DNA of 30,214 bases from JANWWM01 sp046719715 (GCA_046719715.1 JBDNCJ010000037.1:1-30214); one strand, 5' to 3'. Counted from the first letter of the stretch, positions 7,224-15,980 are shown. Numbers and translations are program-made. The notes: a model not told the origin generated them from the letters alone.

Positions 7224-7664
7224 ATGACTTCCGAAGCCGAAATCAAATCCGCAATTCTTGATATTCTCTCACAGAACAACGCCATTAGCCTTGCGACGAC
7301 GGGCGGCGAATACTCGCCTTGGATTCTGGGCGCATACTTCGCCTCCGACGACCTGACGATTTACCTTTTGCTTGAAAAAGCAGGTAAAACCCTTGCCAAT
7401 CTCAAAGTCAATCCCAAAGGCGCATTGATGATTTCTCAAAACGATGCGATGAAAGATTTTCTTCAAGCACAATTTGAAGCCGTCCTTCTACCCGATTCAG
7501 ACGAAGCCAGAGTTCGCCAGATGCTTGTCGCCAAAATGCCTTGGTATCAAACCTACACGCCTTGTGCACCAGTGAGGCTTGATGTCCAAAAGTGGTTCGT
7601 CAGTTCATTTGCGCGTCAATGGTTTCCCGCCAAAGTTTTAGAAACATCTCTCATTAACGCCTAA
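7224..7664 (+). CDS. Pyridoxamine 5'-phosphate oxidase-like FMN-binding protein
   Basis: The 146-residue product has the split-barrel flavin-binding pattern: an N-terminal helix, then NAISLATTGGEYSPW, ILGAYFASDDLTIYLLLE and KTLANLKVNPKGALMIS, typical of PNPOx-related proteins. These can be oxidoreductases acting on small molecules with FMN or F420, or haem-related proteins; the exact role is open. ATG 7224 is chosen because homology begins there; an upstream TTG frame (7152) runs through the operator and is judged non-coding. It is the first gene behind operator B and precedes a UbiA gene by 17 bases, so it may modify the same substrate as that prenyltransferase. Confidence 0.75.
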   Translation: MTSEAEIKSAILDILSQNNAISLATTGGEYSPWILGAYFASDDLTIYLLLEKAGKTLANLKVNPKGALMISQNDAMKDFLQAQFEAVLLPDSDEARVRQMLVAKMPWYQTYTPCAPVRLDVQKWFVSSFARQWFPAKVLETSLINA

Positions 7665-7681
7665 ACATCTTGGAGGTTAAA

Positions 7682-8629
7682 ATGGAACTTACTGTTCAAC
7701 CGAAGCCGTCCGCTCAAACATGGTGGATTGCGTTTCGTCCGTTTTCGTTCACTGCATCGGTGATTCCAGCTGTCATGGGCGCGGTGATTGCGCTGGTTAT
7801 GCGCGCGCAAGGACTTATGAATTTTGAGTTCAGCGTGCTGAATTTCGTTCTGTGCATTTTGGGGTGCGTGGCGATTCACATCGTAACGAATCTCGTCAAT
7901 GATTACTACGACCACAAGACGGGATTGGATAACAAAGACAATTTCGGTGCGCTCAACATTCTTGTTCAAGGCGCGCTCTCGCCGAAACAAGTGGCGACTG
8001 GGGCAATCGTTGCGTTCCTCGTTGCACTTGCGATTGGCGCGTATTTCATCATTGATGCAAAAGAGCAAGCGCATGTGCTCATTTACCTTGTGCTTTTCGG
8101 CGCGCTTTCCGCCTACTTCTACACTGCGCCGCCGCTCTCGCTCAAATATCGCGGCTTGGGCGATTTGCAAGTGATTCTTTCCTTCGCCACGCTGATGATG
8201 TTCGGCGCATACTTCGTGCAGACGAAAGAATTTTCATGGCTTCCGATTCTCTACTCGATTCCAATTGGACTGCTCGTCGACGACATTCTGCACATCAATA
8301 ACCTGCGCGATATTCCCGCCGACCGCAAGGCAAACATTTCCACGCTTGCGATTTGGCTCGGCGAAAACGGCGCGAAAAAGTTTCATTATCTCCTTTCGTT
8401 TGGCGCCTTCGTCTCACTGCCACTTCTTGTGCTCTTCGCCAAACTGACGCCGTTTGCGTTGCTTGCTTTTCTTGCTCTGCCTGCGGCAATTAAACTTTCA
8501 AAGGAAGTTCAAGCCTTGCAGCAGCCGAATGTCGACCCGATGATTGTCGCTCGCGCTGCACAGTTGCACGCACAGTTCGGCGTTTTGATGATTCTTGGTT
8601 TAATCATTGGCATTTTCGTTCAACTCTAA
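7682..8629 (+). CDS. UbiA-family prenyltransferase, MenA-like
   Basis: This 315-residue membrane protein is the most canonical of the three UbiA paralogues. Motif 1 is NLVNDYYDHKTGLD (70-83) and motif 2 is NNLRDIPADRKANISTL (206-222), close to the NNxRDxxxDxxxGKxTL pattern of 1,4-dihydroxy-2-naphthoate prenyltransferase; Asn stands where Gly is usual. YTAPPLSLKYRGLGD (147-161) is also MenA-like. A strong GGAGG (7672-7676) sits 5 bases before ATG 7682 and fixes the start, ruling out TTG 7670. It could be the cell's menaquinone enzyme, but the TetR-controlled setting beside a receptor and an exporter suggests a more specialised prenyl acceptor. Confidence 0.87.
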   Translation: MELTVQPKPSAQTWWIAFRPFSFTASVIPAVMGAVIALVMRAQGLMNFEFSVLNFVLCILGCVAIHIVTNLVNDYYDHKTGLDNKDNFGALNILVQGALSPKQVATGAIVAFLVALAIGAYFIIDAKEQAHVLIYLVLFGALSAYFYTAPPLSLKYRGLGDLQVILSFATLMMFGAYFVQTKEFSWLPILYSIPIGLLVDDILHINNLRDIPADRKANISTLAIWLGENGAKKFHYLLSFGAFVSLPLLVLFAKLTPFALLAFLALPAAIKLSKEVQALQQPNVDPMIVARAAQLHAQFGVLMILGLIIGIFVQL

Positions 8630-8642
8630 ACCCTTTTCAACG

Positions 8643-9020
8643 ATGAAATACTTTGTTGTTCAAATGACCTGCAATGAAGGTCGCGCTCAAGACGTGATGA
8701 TTCACGCGGGCGAACATATCAAGTGGATGCTCGAGAATATCCCGAAAGGCATGTTCATTGCCGCAGGACCGTTCATCAACGAGCAAGGCGCCTTCGACGA
8801 CGGGCTTTGCATCATGAAAGCCGAAAGCCGCGAAGCGTTGGAAGACCTCTTAAAGACCGACCCGTTTTACAAGATGGGCATTCGCAATTTCACCATTCGC
8901 TTGTGGGATTATCACGTTGACGAATTCGGCTATCGCATTGACTTCCCACCGCAGTTGGCAGAGCAATGGGGCGTAACACCAACACCAACGCGCTTACGTT
9001 TAGAACCCTCTGCAACCTGA
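8643..9020 (+). CDS. YCII-domain protein
   Basis: The 125-residue product begins MKYFVVQMTCNEGR and contains HAGEHIKWMLENIPKG, MFIAAGPFINEQGAFDDG and a DPFYKMGI segment, the usual layout of YCII (YciI-like) ferredoxin-fold proteins, including the candidate His and the Asp of the DPF motif that form the proposed active-site dyad. Known relatives include dechlorinases and dehydratase-like enzymes of aromatic metabolism, but many have no assigned role. I start at ATG 8643, 13 bases after the UbiA gene; an earlier in-frame start at 8607 would overlap that gene and adds nothing recognisable. It likely acts on the cluster's small molecule. Confidence 0.78.
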   Translation: MKYFVVQMTCNEGRAQDVMIHAGEHIKWMLENIPKGMFIAAGPFINEQGAFDDGLCIMKAESREALEDLLKTDPFYKMGIRNFTIRLWDYHVDEFGYRIDFPPQLAEQWGVTPTPTRLRLEPSAT

Positions 9021-9048
9021 ACGCTCAATAAAAAACCAATTTTTTCAC

Positions 9049-9753
9049 ATGTCGCCGCAACGTTCTCGAACGGAAGAAGCCAAAGAAGCCAAGCGCCAAC
9101 TGCTCATTCACGCCGCCATTCAGATGTTCGCGCAAAAGGGCTTTCACGAAACCAAAATGCAAGACATCGCCGACTACGCCGCTGTCGGCAAAGGCACACT
9201 TTATGAATACTTTGAAACAAAAGAAGATTTATTCCTCGCTGTTTATGATTCGTGGATTGACGAATACGAAGCCGATATGCTCCGTCAATCTGAACGCGTT
9301 TTAGACCCCGTCTCCAAAGCCAGCGCACTCATTGAAACCACCGTCGCTTTCTACGAAAAGCACGCCGACCATGCCGCCATTTTGCTTGAATTTTGGGCGC
9401 ATGCCATTCGCTCGCAAAATCCGCATTTCCTCAATCGGATTCGCGAAATGAAATCGCGCCTCTCGGAACTTGGCGGAAAGGTCACCAAAGAACTCATCAA
9501 ACTTAAACTCTTCGTCGAGGTCGATGTAGAATCCTTCACACGGCTTGAATTGGCGATGTCGGACGGCGTCTTTCTTCAATGGATATTAGATGGAAAATCG
9601 TACTCACTTCTTGATGCCTACAAGTTCCGTCAGTCGCTCATTGGTTCAGGCTTAATGACCAACACGCTTCGCAAAGTGATTTCTCCAAAAACTGAAAAAC
9701 GTCTCAAACAAGGCTTTCTCAAATCAACCCAATCCAACTTAAAAAAGAAATGA
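9049..9753 (+). CDS. TetR-family transcriptional regulator
   Basis: This 234-residue regulator is expected to be a DNA-binding dimer that releases its site on binding a ligand. The N-terminal helix-turn-helix is textbook: LLIHAAIQMFAQKGFHETKM, then QDIADYAAVGKGTLYEYFET and KEDLFLAVYD (about 18-68). The C-terminal helical domain would bind the ligand. The gene lies 28 bases after the YCII gene, and its stop overlaps the ATG of the TonB receptor (ATGA at 9750-9753), so repressor and receptor should be co-translated. The palindromes at 5092-5107 and 7179-7194 are the only obvious TetR-like sites in the window. That pairing is inference. Confidence 0.92.
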   Translation: MSPQRSRTEEAKEAKRQLLIHAAIQMFAQKGFHETKMQDIADYAAVGKGTLYEYFETKEDLFLAVYDSWIDEYEADMLRQSERVLDPVSKASALIETTVAFYEKHADHAAILLEFWAHAIRSQNPHFLNRIREMKSRLSELGGKVTKELIKLKLFVEVDVESFTRLELAMSDGVFLQWILDGKSYSLLDAYKFRQSLIGSGLMTNTLRKVISPKTEKRLKQGFLKSTQSNLKKK

Positions 9754-12176
9754 AAAAGATTTACTGCCTCTTCTTGCTTGTCTTTACAAGCCTTCACGGC
9801 TACTCACAAACTGCGACGCTCAAAGGACGAGTTACAACAAGCGATGGTGATGTCGCCATCGGCGTATCGATTTTCATCAAAGACACGAAACTCGGAACGG
9901 TTACGAAAGTTGACGGCACATACCGTTTGGAAAAATTGCCTGCGGGCGCACAAACCCTTGTCGTTTCAGGAGTTGGATACAAACGCATTGAGCAAACGAT
10001 TGGGCTTTCGCCAAATGAAGAAACGATTGCGAATTTTGTTCTCGAAGTGGAAGCCGTTAAAGCACAAGATATTATCGTTTATGGCGCGTCGCGGCGCAAG
10101 CAAAAACTAACCGAAGCCCCTGCCGCTGTTAATGTCATCACGCCCGCTGAATTGGAACGCGGCACAATTCACGGACAACTCGGAAAAGTCTTAGAGCATC
10201 AGCCGGGCATTGACGTTGCTCAATCTGGCGCAAACGACTTCAACATCAATACACGCGGATTCAACAATTCCATCAATCGACGCGTGCTTGTGTTGGTTGA
10301 TGGACGCGACCCCTCTACACCACTTCTCAACTTACAAGAATGGAACTCGCTGGCTTCGACCTTGTCAGATGTGGCTCAAATTGAAGTTGTGCGCGGTCCG
10401 GGTTCTGCGCTCTTTGGCACGAATGCTTACAATGGCGTCATTAACATTACGACCTTTGCTCCGCGCGATGTCGTTGGCACACGCGCCGCATTCACCTTTG
10501 GCGAATGGAACACCTATCGCGGCGAGTTCCGACATGCACAAGCCTTCGGCAAATTCGCCTTCAAACTCAACGGCGGATTTGCACGCATGCGCAATATCAC
10601 GCTCGTCTCTCGCGACACCGCAACAGGCGGACGCTTGGAATATCCGGGACTCGGCATCGACCGCCGACCACTTCGAGACGAATGGCTCGATAACTTCAAC
10701 AACGTCTTAACGCTTCGCGGCGATTATGATTTCAGCGATAACGAACGGCTCACACTCGAAGGCGGCATTTCAAACAGTGGCAACGAAGTTTATGTCAATA
10801 CCATCGGACGCATTTTGATTCCGCTTGTCAATAAGCCCTTTGTGCGCCTTGCCTATAACACCCCGCGCTTGAATGTTCAAAGCGTTTGGAATCGCCGATT
10901 CACGCCGTTTCCGCAACCCGTCTTGAATACGCCTGCCGCAAACTCTGCCGAAGACAGCGACGACATCACCACAGAAATTCAAGTCAATGATTCTTATTTC
11001 AACAATCGCCTTCGCGCCATTGCGGGACTTTCGCATCAATGGCAACGCATTGAAACTGTCGTCTCTGGCGCACAGCCGTTGCTGAGTGCCAATTCGCTGA
11101 CGCGCAACAACCTTCACAACACCTTCACCGGCATTTACGGACAAGTGGAATACAACCTTCTGCCGAACCTTCAACTTGTGGGCGCAACGCGCGTTGATTT
11201 TTCAACGTTGATTGAAACGAAAGTCTCTCCAAAAGCCGCGCTGGTTTATTCGCCGTTTGAAAATCACACGCTCCGCTTTACGGTCAATCAAGCGTTCTTG
11301 CGTCCGAGTTATCCTGATTTTTATCGCCGCTCACAACTTGGTGCGCCGATTAACCTTGCGTCAACCGTTCGCGCCATCAACGATTCGCTGACTTCGCTTG
11401 GCATTTCCGATACGCTTCAATTCACTACGCTCAATCGCTTTTCGCTTGGCAATCCGAACATTCGTCCCGAAGAAGCTTTATCGTTTGAGATTGGATACAA
11501 AGGCGTTCTTTCAAAATCGCTTTTCGTTACGGTTGATGCGTATTTGAATCGTCGTCGCAATTTTATTTCATCGCCTTTGAGCGTGAATGCGCCGCTCGTT
11601 TTTACGCCGTATCGTTATGAGGGTGCGACACCTCAAATCAATGAGTTCGTCAATCGTCGATTGTCGGAAGGATTGCAAGCAACACGCATCAATCCTGTTG
11701 AATTGGTGATTGCTGAAAATCGTCCGACGCTCGTGCAAACGACGGTAAACATTGGATTGATTCAAGAGGTTGGATTTGAACTTGGCTTGAATTACTATGC
11801 GACCGATAACCTTTTGCTCACGGCGAATTATGCCTATCTCAATGCTGATGTTTTAGAGAATGCCGTTCCGTCGCAACCGATTTTTCCGAACACATCACCG
11901 CACCGCATCAACGTTGGCGCGACTTACAGCGTGCCGAATAAATATGACCTTTCCGCCAACTTGCGCTATGTTGAAGGATTTCCTTGGCTGGCGGGCGTTC
12001 AAGAAGGGTTCGTTCCTGCCTTCGCTGTGCTAAATCTTAACGGCAGTTACTACCTCATGCGTGGTTGGAAAATTGGCTTCAATGTGTTCAATGCGCTTGA
12101 CCGACGGCACTATCAAATTTTCGGCGGCACAATTTTGCAACGTCAAGCCACTGTTTCAACCAGCGTGAGTTTGTAG
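9750..12176 (+). CDS. TonB-dependent outer-membrane receptor with carboxypeptidase-D-like N-domain
   Basis: This 808-residue outer-membrane transporter takes up a ligand using TonB energy. A signal peptide (1-20, ending HGYSQ) is followed by a carboxypeptidase-regulatory-like beta domain (about 21-105, with GTVTKVDGTYRLEKLPAG). A TonB-box-like stretch, QDIIVYG, is near 106-112, and a plug domain follows at about 119-240 with VLVDGRDPSTP, VEVVRGPGSALFGTNAYNGV-like sequence and INITT. The rest is beta-barrel, containing the RPSYPDFYRRSQLG and GNPNIRPEEALSFEIGYKG segments usual for this class. No SusD-like partner follows, which argues against a Sus glycan system. The C-terminus ends TSVSL rather than the usual aromatic residue. 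The ligand is unknown; siderophore, cobalamin or a prenylated molecule are possible. Confidence 0.93.
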   Translation: MKKIYCLFLLVFTSLHGYSQTATLKGRVTTSDGDVAIGVSIFIKDTKLGTVTKVDGTYRLEKLPAGAQTLVVSGVGYKRIEQTIGLSPNEETIANFVLEVEAVKAQDIIVYGASRRKQKLTEAPAAVNVITPAELERGTIHGQLGKVLEHQPGIDVAQSGANDFNINTRGFNNSINRRVLVLVDGRDPSTPLLNLQEWNSLASTLSDVAQIEVVRGPGSALFGTNAYNGVINITTFAPRDVVGTRAAFTFGEWNTYRGEFRHAQAFGKFAFKLNGGFARMRNITLVSRDTATGGRLEYPGLGIDRRPLRDEWLDNFNNVLTLRGDYDFSDNERLTLEGGISNSGNEVYVNTIGRILIPLVNKPFVRLAYNTPRLNVQSVWNRRFTPFPQPVLNTPAANSAEDSDDITTEIQVNDSYFNNRLRAIAGLSHQWQRIETVVSGAQPLLSANSLTRNNLHNTFTGIYGQVEYNLLPNLQLVGATRVDFSTLIETKVSPKAALVYSPFENHTLRFTVNQAFLRPSYPDFYRRSQLGAPINLASTVRAINDSLTSLGISDTLQFTTLNRFSLGNPNIRPEEALSFEIGYKGVLSKSLFVTVDAYLNRRRNFISSPLSVNAPLVFTPYRYEGATPQINEFVNRRLSEGLQATRINPVELVIAENRPTLVQTTVNIGLIQEVGFELGLNYYATDNLLLTANYAYLNADVLENAVPSQPIFPNTSPHRINVGATYSVPNKYDLSANLRYVEGFPWLAGVQEGFVPAFAVLNLNGSYYLMRGWKIGFNVFNALDRRHYQIFGGTILQRQATVSTSVSL

Positions 12177-12204
12177 TCCAAAGTCTGTTCAACATCTCTT
12201 TTGA

Positions 12205-13449
12205 ATGCAAATGCACTCGCTTTTACTCTTGCTCTCGGCAGTCTACTTGACTTACATGCTGGACTACATGATTATGCCTGCTCTGACGCAAGCCTTTGTC
12301 AGGGCGTTTGATTCTTCAACGCGCGAACTTGGAACACTGGTTTCAGCGTATAGTTTGAGCGCAAGCGTGTTCGGAATTTTGGGCGCGTTTTACCTTGACC
12401 GATTTAACCGCAAACATGCTTTGCTTTTGCTCTATGGCGGATTTGCGTTATCGCTTTTGCTGTGTGCGCTTGCGCCGTCCGCCACATCGTTGATTGTTGC
12501 AAGAGTGATTGCGGGCGCATTCGGCGGTTTGATGGTCGCAACCGTTTTTTCCATCATCGGCGATGAAATCGCGCCCGAGCATCAAGGCGTGGCTTTCGGC
12601 ACGGTGTTGAGTTCGTTTGCGATTGCCTCTGTCGTTGGCGTTCCACTTGGATTGTTTCTCGCTGAAAAATTTAGTTGGAACGCGATTTTCTACTTCAACG
12701 CGCTCTTGAGTTTTCTTGTATGGATTGCGTTACTTTTCGGCTTGCCTTCTATGCAATCGCATCTTTTGGTTGAAACTTCAAGAAAATTTTCTTCACAAGC
12801 CAAAGCGATTCTGACATCGCGAAGCAATTTTTCGGCGTTCCTCGTTACTGCACTGATTGCGACCGCAAGTTACGCCGTGATTCCCTTCATCAACCCGTTT
12901 CTTGCAACCAATCGCGGACTCTCGGACTCCGAGATTCGTTTGCTCTACATTGTCGGCGGCTGTTTCACTTTTCTGGTTTCGTATCCGACGGGTTGGCTTT
13001 CCGACCACTTTGGCAAATGGACACTCTTTTTCGGAATCAGCCTTCTGCTTGTGCCACTGACGCTTCTCTTCACCACAATGCCGACAAGTTCCTTTGTGCT
13101 CATGCTGTTCATCTTTGTTCTGTTTATGTCGCTTTCGCGCGCGCGTCGCATTCCAGCATTAGCCTTGATTACGTCGAGCGTTCCGCCAACAGTGCGTGCC
13201 GGATTTATGAGCGTGAATGCATCGTTTGAACAACTTTTTTCGGGGCTTGCCGCCTCGCTTGCCAGTTTGCTCGTGGTGCGATTGCCAAACGGCGAACTTG
13301 ATGGGTTTTTGTGGGCGGGCATTTTATCGGCGAGTGTTGCCGTCTTTGCGGCTGTCTTTCTTCGTTTCGTGAAACCCCTGTCAGAAACCTTTACACCTTC
13401 TTCTGTTCTTTCAGTCGATTCCTCATTCGCTCGGAATAACAGTTCTTGA
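12205..13449 (+). CDS. Major facilitator superfamily transporter, drug/metabolite-exporter type
   Basis: This 414-residue inner-membrane protein has about twelve hydrophobic segments. The first loop carries an MFS motif-A version, GAFYLDRFNRKHALLLLYGG, and helix 5 has SVVGVPLGLFLAEKFSWNAI, related to the antiporter motif of drug:H+ exporters (Gly-rich with PLG). These features suggest efflux of a small molecule driven by protons. It starts 28 bases after the receptor and is the last gene before a 115-base gap, so it probably closes the operon headed by operator B. Regulation with a TetR gene is a common arrangement for exporters. The polar C-terminal tail after about residue 395 is Ser-rich. 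Confidence 0.88.
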   Translation: MQMHSLLLLLSAVYLTYMLDYMIMPALTQAFVRAFDSSTRELGTLVSAYSLSASVFGILGAFYLDRFNRKHALLLLYGGFALSLLLCALAPSATSLIVARVIAGAFGGLMVATVFSIIGDEIAPEHQGVAFGTVLSSFAIASVVGVPLGLFLAEKFSWNAIFYFNALLSFLVWIALLFGLPSMQSHLLVETSRKFSSQAKAILTSRSNFSAFLVTALIATASYAVIPFINPFLATNRGLSDSEIRLLYIVGGCFTFLVSYPTGWLSDHFGKWTLFFGISLLLVPLTLLFTTMPTSSFVLMLFIFVLFMSLSRARRIPALALITSSVPPTVRAGFMSVNASFEQLFSGLAASLASLLVVRLPNGELDGFLWAGILSASVAVFAAVFLRFVKPLSETFTPSSVLSVDSSFARNNSS

Positions 13450-13513
13450 AAACCTCATCACGCTTCACTTCATTTTAGCATAACTCTTTCGTTGTGCGCT
13501 CGCATCGCGAAAA

Positions 13514-13557
13514 GTTTTGTCAAAACGCTTATCTTTTGGAAAACGAACTTTCCAAAA
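13514..13557 (+). promoter_or_regulatory. Two tandem short stem-loops before the maltokinase gene
   Basis: GTTTTG-T-CAAAAC (13514-13526) is followed by TTTTGGAAA-ACGAAC-TTTCCAAAA (13534-13557), the latter with perfect 9-base arms. The second stem ends 7 bases before the ATG at 13565, so in RNA it would cover the ribosome-entry region. As DNA it could be an operator. No U-tract follows, so I do not call it a terminator. Confidence 0.4.
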
Positions 13558-13564
13558 ACTGATA

Positions 13565-15175
13565 ATGTCCCAAGCAGTGCCTTGTCTTGCTCTTCACGCA
13601 TTTCGTGAACTATTTGAAACGCCTCTTCTCTCTCAATTTGAACGAAACATTCTTCCCAAGTATGTTGAACGCCAACGCTGGTTTGCCTCAAAAGCTTCAA
13701 CCATCAAGCGGTTGCGGGTTGTAGAATCTTTCGTTCCGCCTGATTCTCACTTTGCGCTTCTCATTGTTGAAGCCGAACTTGCACGCCGACACGCCGAGCG
13801 TTATTTCCTTCCCATCTCGCTCAAACTTCTAAACCACTCCAACAAGATTACTGATGAATATCCCCAAAGCCTGATTGCTGAATGCTCGCTCTCGAGCAAG
13901 CCCGCCGTTTTGATTGACGCAATTTACGATGAGGCATTTCGTGCATTTCTTTTTGACTCCATCTCCGCAATGCGCACGCTCAAAAGCCAGCACGGAACGT
14001 TCAAGTTTGAGAAAGGGTCGAGCGATTTTTTTGGCACCGTTCCCGCTTCCACAGTTCTTTCCGTTGAGCAGAGTAATTCCTCGATTCGCTACGGAAAAGA
14101 TTTGTTTATGAAGGTTTATCGCAAGTTGGAAACCGGCTTCAATCCCGACGCGGAAGTGCTGGCGTTTTTGACTGAAACGAAATCGTTTGAGCACGCGCCG
14201 AAGTATGTCGGCTCAATGCGGCATGTCGCGTCAAACGGTCAAGAGACTTCGCTCGCGCTTCTGCAAACGTTCACAAAAAACAAAAGTTCAGCATGGCAGT
14301 TTACACTTTCGGAATTGCAGTCGTTCTACAAACAGTTAGACCACCAAGAGCCTATCACAATTTCTGGTTCATCTTATTTTCAACATCTTGATGCGCCTGT
14401 ATTGCCACTTGTGAAAAAAAATGCGGGTCGTTTTTTAACGCATGCTTCACGATTAGGAACGAGAACGGCAGAACTTCATCTTGCGCTTGCTTCTTCAAAA
14501 CGTCTTGCCTTTAAGCCTGAACGCCTAAGCACCGACAATCAATCTGAAATTGAAGCAGAATTGATTACGGAAGCCACGTCGGCGCTCAAATTGCTTCGCG
14601 CTAAGTTTGATACGCTCCCCGACGATGCCAAAGAACTCGCTAACTGGATTTTAAATCGGCGCAGTAAAATTTTTTCACGATTAAAAACCTTAATGCAGTC
14701 TCCGATTCGCGTTCAAAAAATTAGAATTCACGGCGATTATCACTTGGGACAAGTTTTATTTACAGGAAAAGATTTTGTCATTATTGATTTTGAAGGTGAA
14801 CCGATGCGTCCGATTGAAGAGCGTCGTAAGAAGCGACCCGCGTTTCAAGACCTTGCTGGCATGATTCGCTCGTTCCATTATGCCGTTTATGCCGCTTTAC
14901 TTCAAAATGAAACGCGCTCTACGTTGGCAATTCATCATTTGTCCCCGTTCGGCGAACTCTGGTTTCACGAAATAAGCCACATGTTTTTGAAATCTTATTT
15001 AGACCTCACAGATGGCTTACCCTTTGTGCCCAAAACGCTCGACGAAAAAGACCGACTGCTGAATACATTTCTGCTTTCCAAAGCGATGTATGAACTGATG
15101 TATGAACTCAACAATCGCCCCGATTGGGTGATGATTCCGCTTCGTGGTATTGTTCAAATTCTTTCCGAATCATGA
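13565..15175 (+). CDS. Maltokinase (Mak/Pep2 type)
   Basis: Maltokinase phosphorylates maltose to maltose 1-phosphate, the donor for GlgE alpha-glucan synthesis. The 536-residue product shows the aminoglycoside-phosphotransferase-like fold: HGDYHLGQ (389-396) as catalytic loop and IIDFEGEP (406-413) as metal-binding segment. Maltokinase-specific stretches are present: LPKYVERQRWFASKA near the N-terminus, EQSNSSIRYGKDLFMKVYRK (168-187) and SRLGTRTAELHLALAS. In many bacteria this domain is fused to trehalose synthase; here it is free-standing, and no treS or glgE lies in the window. ATG 13565 fits the start of homology; ATG 13517 would run through the stem-loops. The stop overlaps the ComF start (ATGA). 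Confidence 0.88.
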   Translation: MSQAVPCLALHAFRELFETPLLSQFERNILPKYVERQRWFASKASTIKRLRVVESFVPPDSHFALLIVEAELARRHAERYFLPISLKLLNHSNKITDEYPQSLIAECSLSSKPAVLIDAIYDEAFRAFLFDSISAMRTLKSQHGTFKFEKGSSDFFGTVPASTVLSVEQSNSSIRYGKDLFMKVYRKLETGFNPDAEVLAFLTETKSFEHAPKYVGSMRHVASNGQETSLALLQTFTKNKSSAWQFTLSELQSFYKQLDHQEPITISGSSYFQHLDAPVLPLVKKNAGRFLTHASRLGTRTAELHLALASSKRLAFKPERLSTDNQSEIEAELITEATSALKLLRAKFDTLPDDAKELANWILNRRSKIFSRLKTLMQSPIRVQKIRIHGDYHLGQVLFTGKDFVIIDFEGEPMRPIEERRKKRPAFQDLAGMIRSFHYAVYAALLQNETRSTLAIHHLSPFGELWFHEISHMFLKSYLDLTDGLPFVPKTLDEKDRLLNTFLLSKAMYELMYELNNRPDWVMIPLRGIVQILSES

Positions 15176-15873
15176 CGCTTGAAAAAATTTTGCGACCACT
15201 GCTACATCTTGTTTATCCAAATGTGTGTCTAACATGCCAATCGCTTTTGCAACCTGATGAAACTTACATTTGCCACGAGTGCCAAAACGGCTTCGACACG
15301 TTCTTATTGCCCAACGAATCAGCCCATGTTATGCTTGCTTCGCTTAACGAACTGTCGCCCAATCAAACGGTGATTGACGATGCGCTCTCGCTTTATCGCT
15401 TCTACAAACAAGGCAACTTGCAATCCTTGATTCACTCGATTAAATACGATGGAATATCACAACTTGCCGTCGAACAAGGTCGTCGTTTGGGTGATGCCCT
15501 GCGTCGTGAAAAGCCTCATTCAACATTTGATTGTATCGTTCCAATGCCGCTTCATCACATTCGCAAAATTGAACGGGGATATAATCAAGCCGAACGTTTG
15601 GCGAGAGGCGTTTCAGAGGTTATTGGTGTGCCTGTTAAAGAACTTGTTGGACGAACTCGATACACTTCAACACAGACGGGCTTCACGCTTGAAGGCAGAA
15701 AGCAAAATATCAAAAACGCTTTTGAATGTGCTGTCCCATTAAACGGCGAACATGTGCTTTTGATTGACGATGTATTTACCACAGGCTCCACGCTTATGGA
15801 ATGCGCGAAAACGCTCAAACGAAATAGGGCAGGGAAAATCACGATTGCAACGCTTGCGGTTACTGCTTCGTAA
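15172..15873 (+). CDS. comF: ComF family protein (phosphoribosyltransferase-like)
   Basis: ComF proteins are cytoplasmic factors needed for DNA transformation in several bacteria, related to phosphoribosyltransferases. The 233-residue product has an N-terminal zinc-ribbon pattern, C19-x2-C22 and C34-x2-C37, then the family segment RGYNQAERLARGV (135-147) and the PRPP-binding loop VLLIDDVFTTGST (195-207). The ATG at 15172 overlaps the maltokinase stop, which fixes the start and suggests co-translation with an unrelated metabolic gene. About 187 non-coding bases follow. Confidence 0.92.
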   Translation: MTLEKILRPLLHLVYPNVCLTCQSLLQPDETYICHECQNGFDTFLLPNESAHVMLASLNELSPNQTVIDDALSLYRFYKQGNLQSLIHSIKYDGISQLAVEQGRRLGDALRREKPHSTFDCIVPMPLHHIRKIERGYNQAERLARGVSEVIGVPVKELVGRTRYTSTQTGFTLEGRKQNIKNAFECAVPLNGEHVLLIDDVFTTGSTLMECAKTLKRNRAGKITIATLAVTAS

Positions 15874-15972
15874 GTTTCATTGAACTTTTCCAAAGCAATC
15901 GTTCCAAGCAACGCGAGGCGGGCTTACCACTTTATTGCTTGGCAACTTTATTTCTCAATTCGCAAAAAGCGT

Positions 15973-15980
15973 TATCTTTG
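15973..15980 (+). promoter_or_regulatory. Possible Bacteroidota-type -7 promoter box
   Basis: TATCTTTG matches the TAnnTTTG consensus of Bacteroidota primary-sigma promoters exactly and lies 80 bases before the isomerase start. No clear TTG-type -33 element is at the expected distance, so the call is moderate. Confidence 0.4.

Noticed and set aside
7670..7681. TTG start four codons upstream of the third UbiA gene
   Set aside because: That stretch contains the GGAGG ribosome site for the ATG at 7682.
8607..8642. Earlier start for the YCII protein
   Set aside because: It would overlap the UbiA gene by 23 bases and precede the conserved MKYFVV start without support.
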